Notes under the pieces: model-generated | Told to the model about the DNA's origin: nothing | The model's database searches: none | What the model saw: the letters and a program-made list of their open reading frames with translations, nothing else | Translations under genes and position numbers: made by a program | DNA from: Nocardioides coralli | Lineage (GTDB): Bacteria; Actinomycetota; Actinomycetes; Propionibacteriales; Nocardioidaceae | NCBI RefSeq assembly: GCF_019880385.1 | Contig: NZ_CP082273.1 | Span: forward strand, 2,046,001-2,110,000 | DNA: 64,000 bases | Direction: 5' to 3' | Part shown: positions 33,984 to 41,532 of the stretch, in pieces | How positions within the stretch are numbered: the stretch's first letter is position 1 | Layout: the number at the start of each line of letters is the position of its first letter

Positions 33984-34002
33984 CCCCCTGACCCAGACTT
34001 CG

Positions 34003-34036
34003 CGAGGGCCCCGGACCAATCGGTCCGGGGCCCTCG
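34003..34036 (+). terminator. Strong intrinsic terminator, 15-bp stem
   Basis: The inverted repeat CGAGGGCCCCGGACC / GGTCCGGGGCCCTCG is perfect over 15 bp with loop AATC. It begins 19 bp after the DUF7455 stop. Only a weak T run follows, as is common in high-G+C actinobacteria. Confidence 0.9.
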
Positions 34037-34058
34037 TCGTCGTGCGAGGCTGACGCCC

Positions 34059-34532
34059 GTGACGATGGTGGAGCTGGTGGTCGCCCTGGCGATCTTGGTG
34101 GGGCTGGTGGGTGTCGTCGTCCCCGTGCTGCCGGGGTCGCTGCTCATCGGCGGGGCCGTCCTGCTCTGGGCCGTCGACACCGGCGGGCGAACGGCGTGGC
34201 TGGTCTGCGCCGTCGCGGTGACCGTGCTCATGATCGGCGCCCTGCTCAAGTACGCCGTGCCCGGTCGGCGGCTCACCGAGGCGGGGGTGCCCGCCCGCAC
34301 CCTGTGGGTCGGTGCCGGCCTCGGGGCCGTCGGCTTCTTCGTCGTGCCGGTCGCGGGACTCGTGCTCGGGTTCGTCCTCGGCGTCTACCTCGCCGAGCGC
34401 CGCCGCCTGGGTGAGGCCGCGTGGCCCTCCACGCTCGCCGCCCTGCGCGCCGTCGGTCTGAGCATCGCCATCGAGCTGGCCGCCGGCGCGCTCGCCGCGG
34501 CCACCTGGGTGGCCGGCGTGGTCGCCACGTGA
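34059..34532 (+). CDS. DUF456 family membrane protein
   Basis: The 157-residue protein has about five hydrophobic segments with Gly zippers of the DUF456 type (VGLVGVVVPVLPGSLLIGGA, GFFVVPVAGLVLGFVLGVYL, then ERRRLGEAAWP). The family is widespread and uncharacterised; its Gly-rich helices resemble small channels. GAGGCT at 34046-34051 lies 7 nt before the GTG. Its TGA overlaps the next gene by GTGA, so the two are coupled. Confidence 0.82.
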   Translation: MTMVELVVALAILVGLVGVVVPVLPGSLLIGGAVLLWAVDTGGRTAWLVCAVAVTVLMIGALLKYAVPGRRLTEAGVPARTLWVGAGLGAVGFFVVPVAGLVLGFVLGVYLAERRRLGEAAWPSTLAALRAVGLSIAIELAAGALAAATWVAGVVAT

Positions 34533-35371
34533 TCGCGGTCGCGCTGGCACTGGCCTCCGCGGCGGCGTACGGACTCTCGGACTTCGTCGGCGGGGTGTTC
34601 TCCAAGCGCACGAGCCCGTGGACCATCGCACTGGTCGGCCAGGTCACCGGCGCCCTGGCGGTGCTCGCCCTCACCGCCGTCACCGACGGCACCGTCACGT
34701 CGCGCGACCTCCAGTGGGCCGCGGTCGCAGGGGTGGGCAACGGCCTGGGGACGGCCTTCCTCTACCGCGGCCTCGCCACCGGTCGCATGGGCGTGGTCGC
34801 ACCCGTCTCCGGGGTCGGCGCGGCGCTGCTCCCGGTCGCCGTGGGGCTGCTCGCGGGCGAGCGACCGCCCCTGCTGGTCTGGGTCGGCATCCTGGCCGCC
34901 CTGCCCGGGATCTGGCTCGTGGCCCGCGAGCCGCGCACCGACGCCGCCGGGGGTTCCCCGCTGGGGTCAGGCCTCCTCGACGGGGTCCTGGCCGGTCTGG
35001 GCTTCGGTGCCCTGTTCGCGGCCTTGGCGCAGATCCCGGACGAGGCCGGCTTCCTGCCGTTGTCGGTCAACCAGCTCGTGGGCGCCGCCGTCGTGGTGGT
35101 CGTCGCCACCACGCTGCGTACGCCGTGGCTCCCCCGCGAGCCGGCGGCCGCCGCCGGGATCGCGACGGGGTTGCTCGGCGCGACGGCCACGGGAGCGTTC
35201 ATGGTCGCGAGCCAGACCGGGCTGCTCACGGTGACCGCCGTCCTGGCCTCGCTCTACCCGGCCGTCACGGTGCTGCTCGCCGCCTGGCTGCTGCGCGAGC
35301 ACATCCACCGACCCCAGGCCGTCGGTCTCGTGCTGTGCGGGGTGGCCGTCGCCCTCGTCGCCTCCGGCTGA
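34529..35371 (+). CDS. EamA-family (drug/metabolite exporter) transporter
   Basis: The 280-residue transporter consists of two five-helix EamA halves. Each begins with a typical helix (VIAVALALASAAAYGLSDFV and LLDGVLAGLGFGALFAAL) and the second ends with ASLYPAVTVLLAAWLLREHI followed by HRPQAVGLVLCGVAVAL. Such proteins export amino acids, nucleosides or similar metabolites; the substrate is unknown. Translation starts at the GTG overlapping the DUF456 stop; the longer frame from 34421 is antisense-like filler. It converges stop-to-stop on the secreted protein gene. Confidence 0.87.
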   Translation: MIAVALALASAAAYGLSDFVGGVFSKRTSPWTIALVGQVTGALAVLALTAVTDGTVTSRDLQWAAVAGVGNGLGTAFLYRGLATGRMGVVAPVSGVGAALLPVAVGLLAGERPPLLVWVGILAALPGIWLVAREPRTDAAGGSPLGSGLLDGVLAGLGFGALFAALAQIPDEAGFLPLSVNQLVGAAVVVVVATTLRTPWLPREPAAAAGIATGLLGATATGAFMVASQTGLLTVTAVLASLYPAVTVLLAAWLLREHIHRPQAVGLVLCGVAVALVASG

Positions 35372-35379
35372 TCAGCCGG
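35364..35379. terminator. 16-bp palindrome spanning both stop codons
   Basis: CCGGCTGATCAGCCGG is a perfect palindrome that contains the TGA of the EamA gene and the stop of the opposing gene. With no free loop it would fold as a tight hairpin on either transcript. It is a plausible two-way terminator, though without a poly-T tract. Confidence 0.4.
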
Positions 35380-35914
35380 TGGTCAACCAGCGGGTCCAAC
35401 GCCGGTGGCCCTTCAGCCAGTCGATGATCGGGTGCGAGCCGTCGAAGTGGTCGCGCATCTTGAGACCGATCCTCACCCGGTCGGCGTGCTCGAAGCACCC
35501 GCGGTCGAAGCGGACCCGGACGTAGTCCTGCCGCCAGGCGAACCTGGCGCGGTAGCGGCAGTCGACGGGTCCGCCGGCAGCCCTCCAGTTCCGCATCGGC
35601 AGCAGCACGTAGTCGCTGCCCGAGAACAACGGCAGCACGACGCCGTACTCCGGTCCGCGGGCGTCGACATCGGTGTCGATGAACACCGACAGCGTGGCGT
35701 GGCCCCGCTTCATGAGGTTGGGGAACGTCGTGCGTACCTTGACGTTGTCGACGCCGTGCCCGACCCGCACGTGTCGGATGTCGGTCGGCGACGGGCGCGC
35801 GTCGCGGCCGTCGTCGAGCGTGAGGCTCTCCGCGTGGGCCGGCGGTGCCAGGGTGAGGCCGGTGGCGACGACCGTCGCCACGGCGAGGACCCTGAGGCTG
35901 GTTCGTGCGGACAT
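35372..35914 (-). CDS. Secreted protein of unknown function
   Basis: The 180-residue protein starts at the ATG at 35914 with GGGAGG 7 nt upstream. It has a Sec signal (MSARTSLRVLAVATVVATGL, cleavage after AHA). The mature part is a beta-rich domain with DNVKVRTTFPNLMKRGHATL, FIDTDVDARGPEYGVVL and a Cys pair (DCRYRA, RGCFEH), probably a disulfide. Its style resembles proteins annotated only as secreted in Nocardioides. No enzyme motif is visible. Confidence 0.8.
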   Translation of the reverse strand: MSARTSLRVLAVATVVATGLTLAPPAHAESLTLDDGRDARPSPTDIRHVRVGHGVDNVKVRTTFPNLMKRGHATLSVFIDTDVDARGPEYGVVLPLFSGSDYVLLPMRNWRAAGGPVDCRYRARFAWRQDYVRVRFDRGCFEHADRVRIGLKMRDHFDGSHPIIDWLKGHRRWTRWLTTG

Positions 35915-36004
35915 GGTGGCTCCCTCCCGATGGCTGGAGTCTGGCACCGCGCAACGCCTCCGGACATCGGTAGAACTACCGGTTCGAGCGGTAACCTCGG
36001 AGTC

Positions 36005-36370
36005 ATGAGCGACTCCGGCTCCCCGACCAAGCCGACCTCCGAGCCTGCGTCGCAGTCCGCGGAGCAGTCATCAGGGCAGTCGTCAGGCCAGTCGTCGGCT
36101 GCCGCCGAGACCAGGGACCCGCTGCGCGGGTCCCGGACCAGCGGGCTCTGGTTCGCCGTGGTCTCCAGCGGTGTCGTCCTCGTGCTGCTGATCATCTTCA
36201 TCGCCCAGAACACCGAGTCGGTGCGGATCACGTTCCTCAGCTGGGAGGGCGAGGCGCCGCTCGCGGTCGCGCTGCTCGCCGCCACGGTGGCCGGGCTGTT
36301 CCTGGCCGCGATCGCCGGCACCATGCGGATCTGGCAGCTGCGGCGGCGCGTCCGGCGCGAGTCCCGCTGA
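36005..36370 (+). CDS. LapA (DUF1049)-type membrane protein
   Basis: The 121-residue protein has a disordered Ser/Gln/Glu-rich N-terminus (SQSAEQSSGQSSGQSS) and then two transmembrane helices joined by the LapA signature FIAQNTESVRITFLSW. The basic tail RIWQLRRRVRRESR is cytoplasmic. The domain is shared with E. coli LapA, where it is involved in lipopolysaccharide assembly regulation; in actinobacteria the function is unknown. The ATG lies 7 nt after TAACCT (35992-35997), which suggests a leaderless message. The long open frame upstream is not coding. Confidence 0.82.
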   Translation: MSDSGSPTKPTSEPASQSAEQSSGQSSGQSSAAAETRDPLRGSRTSGLWFAVVSSGVVLVLLIIFIAQNTESVRITFLSWEGEAPLAVALLAATVAGLFLAAIAGTMRIWQLRRRVRRESR

Positions 36371-36379
36371 CCGGACCCG

Positions 36380-37018
36380 TCAGGACCCCAGGCCCGCCTC
36401 GCGCGCGGCCACGATCGCCTGCGCGCGACTGTTCACGTCGAGCTTGGTGAAGATGCTCGAGACGTAGTTCCGCACCGTCTTGTCGGAGAGGTAGAGCCGC
36501 TTGGCGATGTCGGCGTTGGCCGCGCCTCTCGCCATCAGCTCCAGCACCTCCCGCTCGCGCTCCGACAGCGACGGAAACGGGGTGGCGGGGCCGCCCGTGG
36601 CGAAGAAGGAACGCATTCGGCGCGACACCTCCGGTCCGTAGACCGACTGCCCCCCGGCCACGGCGACGAGCGCGTGCTGGATCTCCTCCTGACCCGCCCC
36701 CTTGAGCAGGTAGCCGCTGGCCCCGGCGCGGACCGCCGCGAACACGGCCTGGTCGTCGTCCACCATCGACAGCACCAGGACCCGCACGTCCGGCAGCTCG
36801 TCCACGATCAGCCGCGTGGCCTCGATCCCGGACAGCTCAGGCAGCTGCAGGTCCATGAGCACCAGGTCGGGTCGCTGGTCCCGGACTGCACGAACGGCCT
36901 CGTGGCCGTCCGCTGCCTCCCCCACCACGGCGACCCCGAGGTCCTCGAGCAGCATGCGCAGCCCCTGGCGGAACACCGGGTGGTCGTCGACGAGCACGAC
37001 GCGCAGCGGTGCACTCAC
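36380..37018 (-). CDS. NarL/FixJ-family response regulator
   Basis: The 212-residue protein has a receiver domain (VVLVDDHPVFRQGL; phospho-acceptor in VLMDLQLPELSG, about residue 55; switch Ser in VLSMVDDD and Lys in GYLLKGAG). A LuxR helix-turn-helix (LSEREREVLELMARG, DIAKRLYLSDKTVRNYVSSI) sits at the C-terminus. It should bind DNA as a dimer when phosphorylated by the kinase gene upstream, whose stop overlaps its GTG by GTGA. Targets are unknown. The longer frame from 37096 is inside the kinase. Confidence 0.93.
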   Translation of the reverse strand: MSAPLRVVLVDDHPVFRQGLRMLLEDLGVAVVGEAADGHEAVRAVRDQRPDLVLMDLQLPELSGIEATRLIVDELPDVRVLVLSMVDDDQAVFAAVRAGASGYLLKGAGQEEIQHALVAVAGGQSVYGPEVSRRMRSFFATGGPATPFPSLSEREREVLELMARGAANADIAKRLYLSDKTVRNYVSSIFTKLDVNSRAQAIVAAREAGLGS

Positions 37019-39045
37019 GCCTCCACCGCCGACGGCCGCCGGGGAAGCTCGAGCCTCACGGTGGTCCCCCGGGTAGACGAGGAGACCCGGCACCACCCGC
37101 CGAGCTCGGTCGCCCGCTCCCGCATCGACACCGAGCCCACCCCGCTCGGTGTCCCGGGCGCGATCCCGGCTCCGTCGTCACACACGTGGACCCGGAGCAC
37201 CTCCGACGTGCCGTCCAGCACCACCTCCACCCGACGGGCGTCGGCGTGGCGTCTCGCGTTGGTGACGGCCTCGGCCACGATCCGGTAGGCAGCGACCTCG
37301 ACCGCCGCGGGCAGGTCGGTCAGGTCCCCCTGGGCCCGGACGGTGACCGCCGCGCCTCCCGGAGACGTGGTCGCCACCAGCGACTCGAGCGCCCCGACCA
37401 GACCGAGCTCGTCGAGCGCCGGCGGTCGCAGCCCGCGCACCAGCCGGCGTACGTCGGCGACCGCCGTGCGGGCCTGGTCGGTGGTCCGACGCGCGAGCTC
37501 GGCTGCGTGATCGGTCTCGCCGCGGGAGAGCGACGAGCCGACGACGTCGAGCCCCATGACGATGCCGGCGAGCTGGGGTCCCAGACCGTCGTGGAGGTCG
37601 CGACGCAGCCGGCGACGCTCGTCCTCCCGGGCCTCGAGCAGCATCCGGTGCGACTGGGCGAGGTCGCCGGTGAGACGCAGGGCGTAGGCGGCGGACGCCA
37701 GCGGGCCGGCGAGGGCGTGGAGCACCCGGTCGTCGGCGTCGGCCAGCACAGGCCGCCGTGCGTCGCGGGGAGCGACGAGCAGGCTGCCGACCGCGCGGTC
37801 GTGGAGCTCGAGCGGGATCACCGCCGGTGCCTCCGTCAGCTGACCCTCCTCGTGGCTGAACACGCCACCGCCGGGCAGATCGACGTGGATCCCCGTGCCG
37901 GGGAGTCGCAGCCCGTCACGGACCACGGCGGTCGCCGCCACGAGGGCCTCGCGTGGCGACCCCGCGTCACGCAACGTCCGGTCGAGGTCCCGCAGCAGTC
38001 GGTAGGGGTCGCCCCGACGGCCGTGGAACAGCCGGTCGACCAGCCGTTGCACGCGGATCCTCGCGGGGTGGAAGGCGAGCGCCACGGCGAAGGCGGCGGC
38101 GAAGGGGACGACTCCTCCGGACGTCCCCACGAGCGCGCCGACCCAGGCGACGAGCGCCACGTAGACGACCGCGGCGCCCGTGAGCAGCATGGCTGCGACG
38201 AGGGTCCGGTTGACCAGCAGGTCGAGGTCGTAGAGCCGGTAGCGCAGGGCGGCGACGGCGATTCCCGCCGGGACCAGCAGGACGACGAGGTTCAGCCACA
38301 CCGACGGGGCCAGCAGCACGACAGCGACCACGAGGACCACGGCGTACCCCACCCAGCCGACCTGGCGTCGCTCCACGCCGTCGGCACGGAGCAGTCGCAC
38401 CACGAGGGACACCAGGGAGACCCCGAGCAGCACGAGCACTCCGACGTCGAGCAGTGCCTCGACCGGCTCGACGGCGGCGTACAGCTCCGGGGCTGCCACC
38501 GGGTTGTCGATCGCCTCGAAGATGCTGACGGGCCCGGGGGCCAGCATGAACGCGAGCATGCCGAGCAGGCAGAAGACCCCCGCCGTCCAGGCCGGGATCC
38601 GCCAGATCGCGCCGGGCAGGGGGCGACCGTAGGGCACCACCTGGGGCAGCAAGGTGGACAGGAGCAGCCAGGAGGGGAACCACGCCCACCCCGACACCCA
38701 TGCGGTCCACGGCGCGAGCACGGCGTCCGGAGGTGGTGACGACGACGCCTCGCCGCCGAGCACGTACGCAGTCCACGAGATCGAGCACGCATAGAGGGCC
38801 GCGGAGAAACCGACCGCGAGCAGGAGCCAGCCCATGCTCCGCGAGGCGCGCCGCCCCACCAGGAGCGCACCGGTGACCGAGAAGGAGGCACCGACCGCGA
38901 CCTCGGGGCTGTCGGTGAGCTGCGCGAGGTAGCCGAAACCGCCCACCAGGGGGAGCGCGACGGCGGTGGCGGACAGCGCGCAGGCGACCACTGCCAGGAG
39001 CCGGGCGACCGCCACGGTCGCCCGGCTCCCCCGCTCCCCGTTCAT
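37015..39045 (-). CDS. Membrane sensor histidine kinase (HisKA_3/NarX type)
   Basis: The 676-residue kinase has about nine to ten membrane helices in the first 350 residues (for example GVFCLLGMLAFMLAPG and GWVGYAVVLVVAVVLLAP). A GAF-like segment follows near 375-470 (DRTLRDAGSPREALVAATAV). The HisKA_3 dimerisation box REDERRRLRRDLHDGLGPQL carries the phospho-His, and the HATPase has EAVTNARRHADA and CDDGAGIAPG. The input signal is not evident. I use the ATG at 39045: TACGGT (39057-39052) lies 6 nt before it, and the frame upstream to 39816 is another gene's shadow. It forms an operon with the response regulator. Confidence 0.9.
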   Translation of the reverse strand: MNGERGSRATVAVARLLAVVACALSATAVALPLVGGFGYLAQLTDSPEVAVGASFSVTGALLVGRRASRSMGWLLLAVGFSAALYACSISWTAYVLGGEASSSPPPDAVLAPWTAWVSGWAWFPSWLLLSTLLPQVVPYGRPLPGAIWRIPAWTAGVFCLLGMLAFMLAPGPVSIFEAIDNPVAAPELYAAVEPVEALLDVGVLVLLGVSLVSLVVRLLRADGVERRQVGWVGYAVVLVVAVVLLAPSVWLNLVVLLVPAGIAVAALRYRLYDLDLLVNRTLVAAMLLTGAAVVYVALVAWVGALVGTSGGVVPFAAAFAVALAFHPARIRVQRLVDRLFHGRRGDPYRLLRDLDRTLRDAGSPREALVAATAVVRDGLRLPGTGIHVDLPGGGVFSHEEGQLTEAPAVIPLELHDRAVGSLLVAPRDARRPVLADADDRVLHALAGPLASAAYALRLTGDLAQSHRMLLEAREDERRRLRRDLHDGLGPQLAGIVMGLDVVGSSLSRGETDHAAELARRTTDQARTAVADVRRLVRGLRPPALDELGLVGALESLVATTSPGGAAVTVRAQGDLTDLPAAVEVAAYRIVAEAVTNARRHADARRVEVVLDGTSEVLRVHVCDDGAGIAPGTPSGVGSVSMRERATELGGWCRVSSSTRGTTVRLELPRRPSAVEA

Positions 39046-39077
39046 GCGGACACCGTAGGGCCGCCGGTCGGCGAGCG

Positions 39078-39782
39078 TCAGGACTTCCGCCACGCCGCGG
39101 CACCGTCGCGCAGCACGTGGTGTGCCAGCCCGACCGCGCCCAGCAGGTAGAGCCAGTGTGGGTCGACCGGCCCGACCCCGCCGATCGTGAAGTCGAGCAC
39201 GGCGAAGACCAGCCATGCGGCCGGGATCCAGCGCGGCACTCGGGCACCCACGACCAGCAGGCCCACGCACAGGACAAGCAGTCCGAGCGGCGCACCGATG
39301 AGGAAGGGCAACCCGAACGTCACCGCGAGCAGCGGGGCCCCGTCCATGCCGTGCAGGTACGTCGCGGCCGCCTCCCCCTCCGGGTCGAGGATCGCGGCGA
39401 GCTGGATCATCTCGGCGACGTGGACAGCCAGGAAGCCGAACATCCCCACGACGAGCATCGTTCCTGCCACCCAGCCGGTGCGGCGGGCGCGCCGTGCCAG
39501 CAGGTGGGCGGCCGCCACGAACCCGATCGCCATGAACGGCACGGCCAGCGTCCCGGCCAGGTGCATGGTCGTGAACAGGACCTCGTGCTCGTTGAAGACC
39601 CGGATCTGGTCGGCGACCTCGTCGGGTCTCTCGACGACCTGCCCGAGGACGGCCTGGAGCGTGTTGGCGCCGGCCCCCAGGACGAGGCCGGCGGCAGCCA
39701 GCCGGGCCCCGAACGGGACGGTGCGCCGCGACAGTGGCACGGAGCCAGCCGCGTCGGCCCGCGGCTCTTCGAGAGTGGTCAT
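39078..39782 (-). CDS. Seven-helix membrane protein of unknown function
   Basis: The 234-residue protein begins at the ATG at 39782, with GGAGGAG 5 nt upstream. It has about seven hydrophobic helices, for example LAAAGLVLGAGANTLQAVLG, then a His-bearing loop FTTMHLAGTLAVPF and AEMIQLAAILDPEGEAAATY. The pattern of His and Glu in loops resembles DUF4386-like or heme-linked membrane proteins, but I cannot assign it. The histidine kinase has its own promoter 33 bp downstream, so the two are probably separate units. Confidence 0.75.
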   Translation of the reverse strand: MTTLEEPRADAAGSVPLSRRTVPFGARLAAAGLVLGAGANTLQAVLGQVVERPDEVADQIRVFNEHEVLFTTMHLAGTLAVPFMAIGFVAAAHLLARRARRTGWVAGTMLVVGMFGFLAVHVAEMIQLAAILDPEGEAAATYLHGMDGAPLLAVTFGLPFLIGAPLGLLVLCVGLLVVGARVPRWIPAAWLVFAVLDFTIGGVGPVDPHWLYLLGAVGLAHHVLRDGAAAWRKS

Positions 39783-39956
39783 GGTGCTCCTCCGGTGACG
39801 GTGTTGCCGGGGGCACTCCCCCCGTGTCGCACCACGCTCCCGCCCCGCGCGTCCCGTTCGCACGGGAGCGGCGTCCCGACCTCGATGGGACAGCCGGTCT
39901 GCAGCAGAGATGCCGGAGCCTTCCGCACGGCGGTGTGCGCCGGGATACTCAGTGGC

Positions 39957-41345
39957 GTGGCGACGAACGCCGAGCTCGAGACCGACTACCTCGTCGTCGG
40001 ATCCGGTCTCGCCGGGATGGCCTTCGTCGACACCCTCCTCGATGCCTCCGACGCCGACGTCGTGATGGTGGACCGGCGCCATGCTCCCGGTGGCCACTGG
40101 CTCGACGCCTATCCGTTCGTCCGGCTCCACCAGCCCTCCGAGTGGTACGGCGTCGGGTCGACGGCGCTGGACGACGACCGCCGCGAGGTCGACGGCCCCG
40201 AGCAGGGCTACTACTCCCGGGTCGGCGGCGGCGACCTGGTGACCTACTTCGACCGGGTGATGCGTGACCGGTTCCTGCCCTCGGGACGCGTCCGATTCCT
40301 CCCCATGACCGAGCACCTCCCCCCAGGCAGGCTGCGATCCCTGCTCGGCGGTCGGGAGACGACGGTCCACGTCCGGCGAGCGGTCGTCGACGCGACGTAC
40401 ACGCACTCGGAGAACCCCGAGAGCTATCCGCCGCCCTTCGAGGTCGACGTGGGCGCCCGTCTCCTCACGCCCTCCGCGCTCACGAGGCTTCGTGCCACGC
40501 CGGAGGCGGTGGTCGTCATCGGCACGGGCAAGACGGCCATGGACACGGTCGGCTGGCTCCTGGACGTCGGCTGCCCTCCCGACCGCATCGTCTGGGTCCG
40601 CACCCGGGAGGCCTGGCTGCACAACCGCCGCTACCTGCAGCCCGGCGAGCTCGCGGGGCTGACGGTGGAGGGGACCGTCTGCTTCCTCGAGGCGCTGGCC
40701 TCGGCGTCGACGACCACGGAGGTCTACGAGCGCCTCGAGGCGGACGGGGTCGTCCTCCGCATCGACCGCGACGTGTGGCCCACCGTGTTCCGCGGCCCCA
40801 CGATCAGCGCGCACGAGGTCGAGCAGCTGCGTCGGGTCGAGCGCGTGGTGCGCAAGGGTCGGGTGACGCGGATCGGTCCGGGGTCGATGGATCTCGAAGA
40901 GGGCTCGGTCGAGCTGCCCGAGGGGGCGGTCTACGTGCACTGCGCGGCGCCCGGCCTGCCACGCAACCCCGCTGTCCCTGTCTTCGGTCCCGGGACCATC
41001 ACGATCCAGTACCTCACCCGCGCGAGCATGTCGCTCAGCAGTGCCGCGATCGCCCGGACCGAGTGCCTCGACCTCAGCCTGGAGGAGAAGAACCGGCTGT
41101 GCCCGGCGATGCCCCTGCCCGGCACCCCCCGCGAGTACCTGCAGATGCTGCTCGGCGGGCAGGCGACCGAGCACCGGTGGCGCTCCCAGCCGGAGCTGGC
41201 CAGCTGGTTCGGCAGCACCCGGGTCAACGTCACCCGCAGTCGGAACGGCTCCTCGCCGACGTCGCCCGCGCTGCGAGCCCGGCTGCAGGCAGCCGCGGGT
41301 CCGGCGTACGAACGGCTCGACGACCTCGTCCGCAACGACCTCTGA
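39957..41345 (+). CDS. NAD(P)/FAD-binding oxidoreductase
   Basis: The 462-residue protein has an N-terminal FAD Rossmann loop (DYLVVGSGLAGMAFVDTL) with an acidic strand end (VMVDRR). The FMO-like GGHWLDAYPFVRLHQPS follows near residues 43-60, and a second nucleotide loop VVVIGTGKTAMDTVGWLL lies near residue 182. This two-loop layout is that of flavin-dependent monooxygenases or TrxB-like proteins. The substrate is unknown. The GTG at 39957 is 7 nt after GATACT (39944-39949). No partner gene adjoins; a repeat block follows. Confidence 0.82.
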   Translation: MATNAELETDYLVVGSGLAGMAFVDTLLDASDADVVMVDRRHAPGGHWLDAYPFVRLHQPSEWYGVGSTALDDDRREVDGPEQGYYSRVGGGDLVTYFDRVMRDRFLPSGRVRFLPMTEHLPPGRLRSLLGGRETTVHVRRAVVDATYTHSENPESYPPPFEVDVGARLLTPSALTRLRATPEAVVVIGTGKTAMDTVGWLLDVGCPPDRIVWVRTREAWLHNRRYLQPGELAGLTVEGTVCFLEALASASTTTEVYERLEADGVVLRIDRDVWPTVFRGPTISAHEVEQLRRVERVVRKGRVTRIGPGSMDLEEGSVELPEGAVYVHCAAPGLPRNPAVPVFGPGTITIQYLTRASMSLSSAAIARTECLDLSLEEKNRLCPAMPLPGTPREYLQMLLGGQATEHRWRSQPELASWFGSTRVNVTRSRNGSSPTSPALRARLQAAAGPAYERLDDLVRNDL

Positions 41346-41380
41346 GCTTGCCTCGGTCGGGTGACCCCGCATCCGACCCC

Positions 41381-41464
41381 TGGTCTCGACAGGCTCGACC
41401 AGCGTGTGGTCCCGGGGCGTTCACGCCGTCTCGACGCCACGTTGGTCGAGCTTGTCGAGACCCA
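41381..41464. repeat. Inverted dispersed repeat before the HNH nuclease gene
   Basis: Two arms of about 28 bp face each other: TGGTCTCGACAGGCTCGACC (41381-41400, continuing AGCGTGTGG) and GTTGGTCGAGCTTGTCGAGA (41441-41460). The reverse complement of the second arm differs from the first at only a few bases. The 27-bp centre is GC-rich. It is the same unit as at 23971 and 24591 and could form a hairpin that ends the preceding transcript. The rest of the 187-bp gap shows nothing else. Confidence 0.85.
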
Positions 41465-41532
41465 GGTCCGGGGTGTGGAGAGCCGCTCAACCACGGGGGT
41501 TGCTGTCAGTGGTGAGTGCTTGAGTAGGGGTC

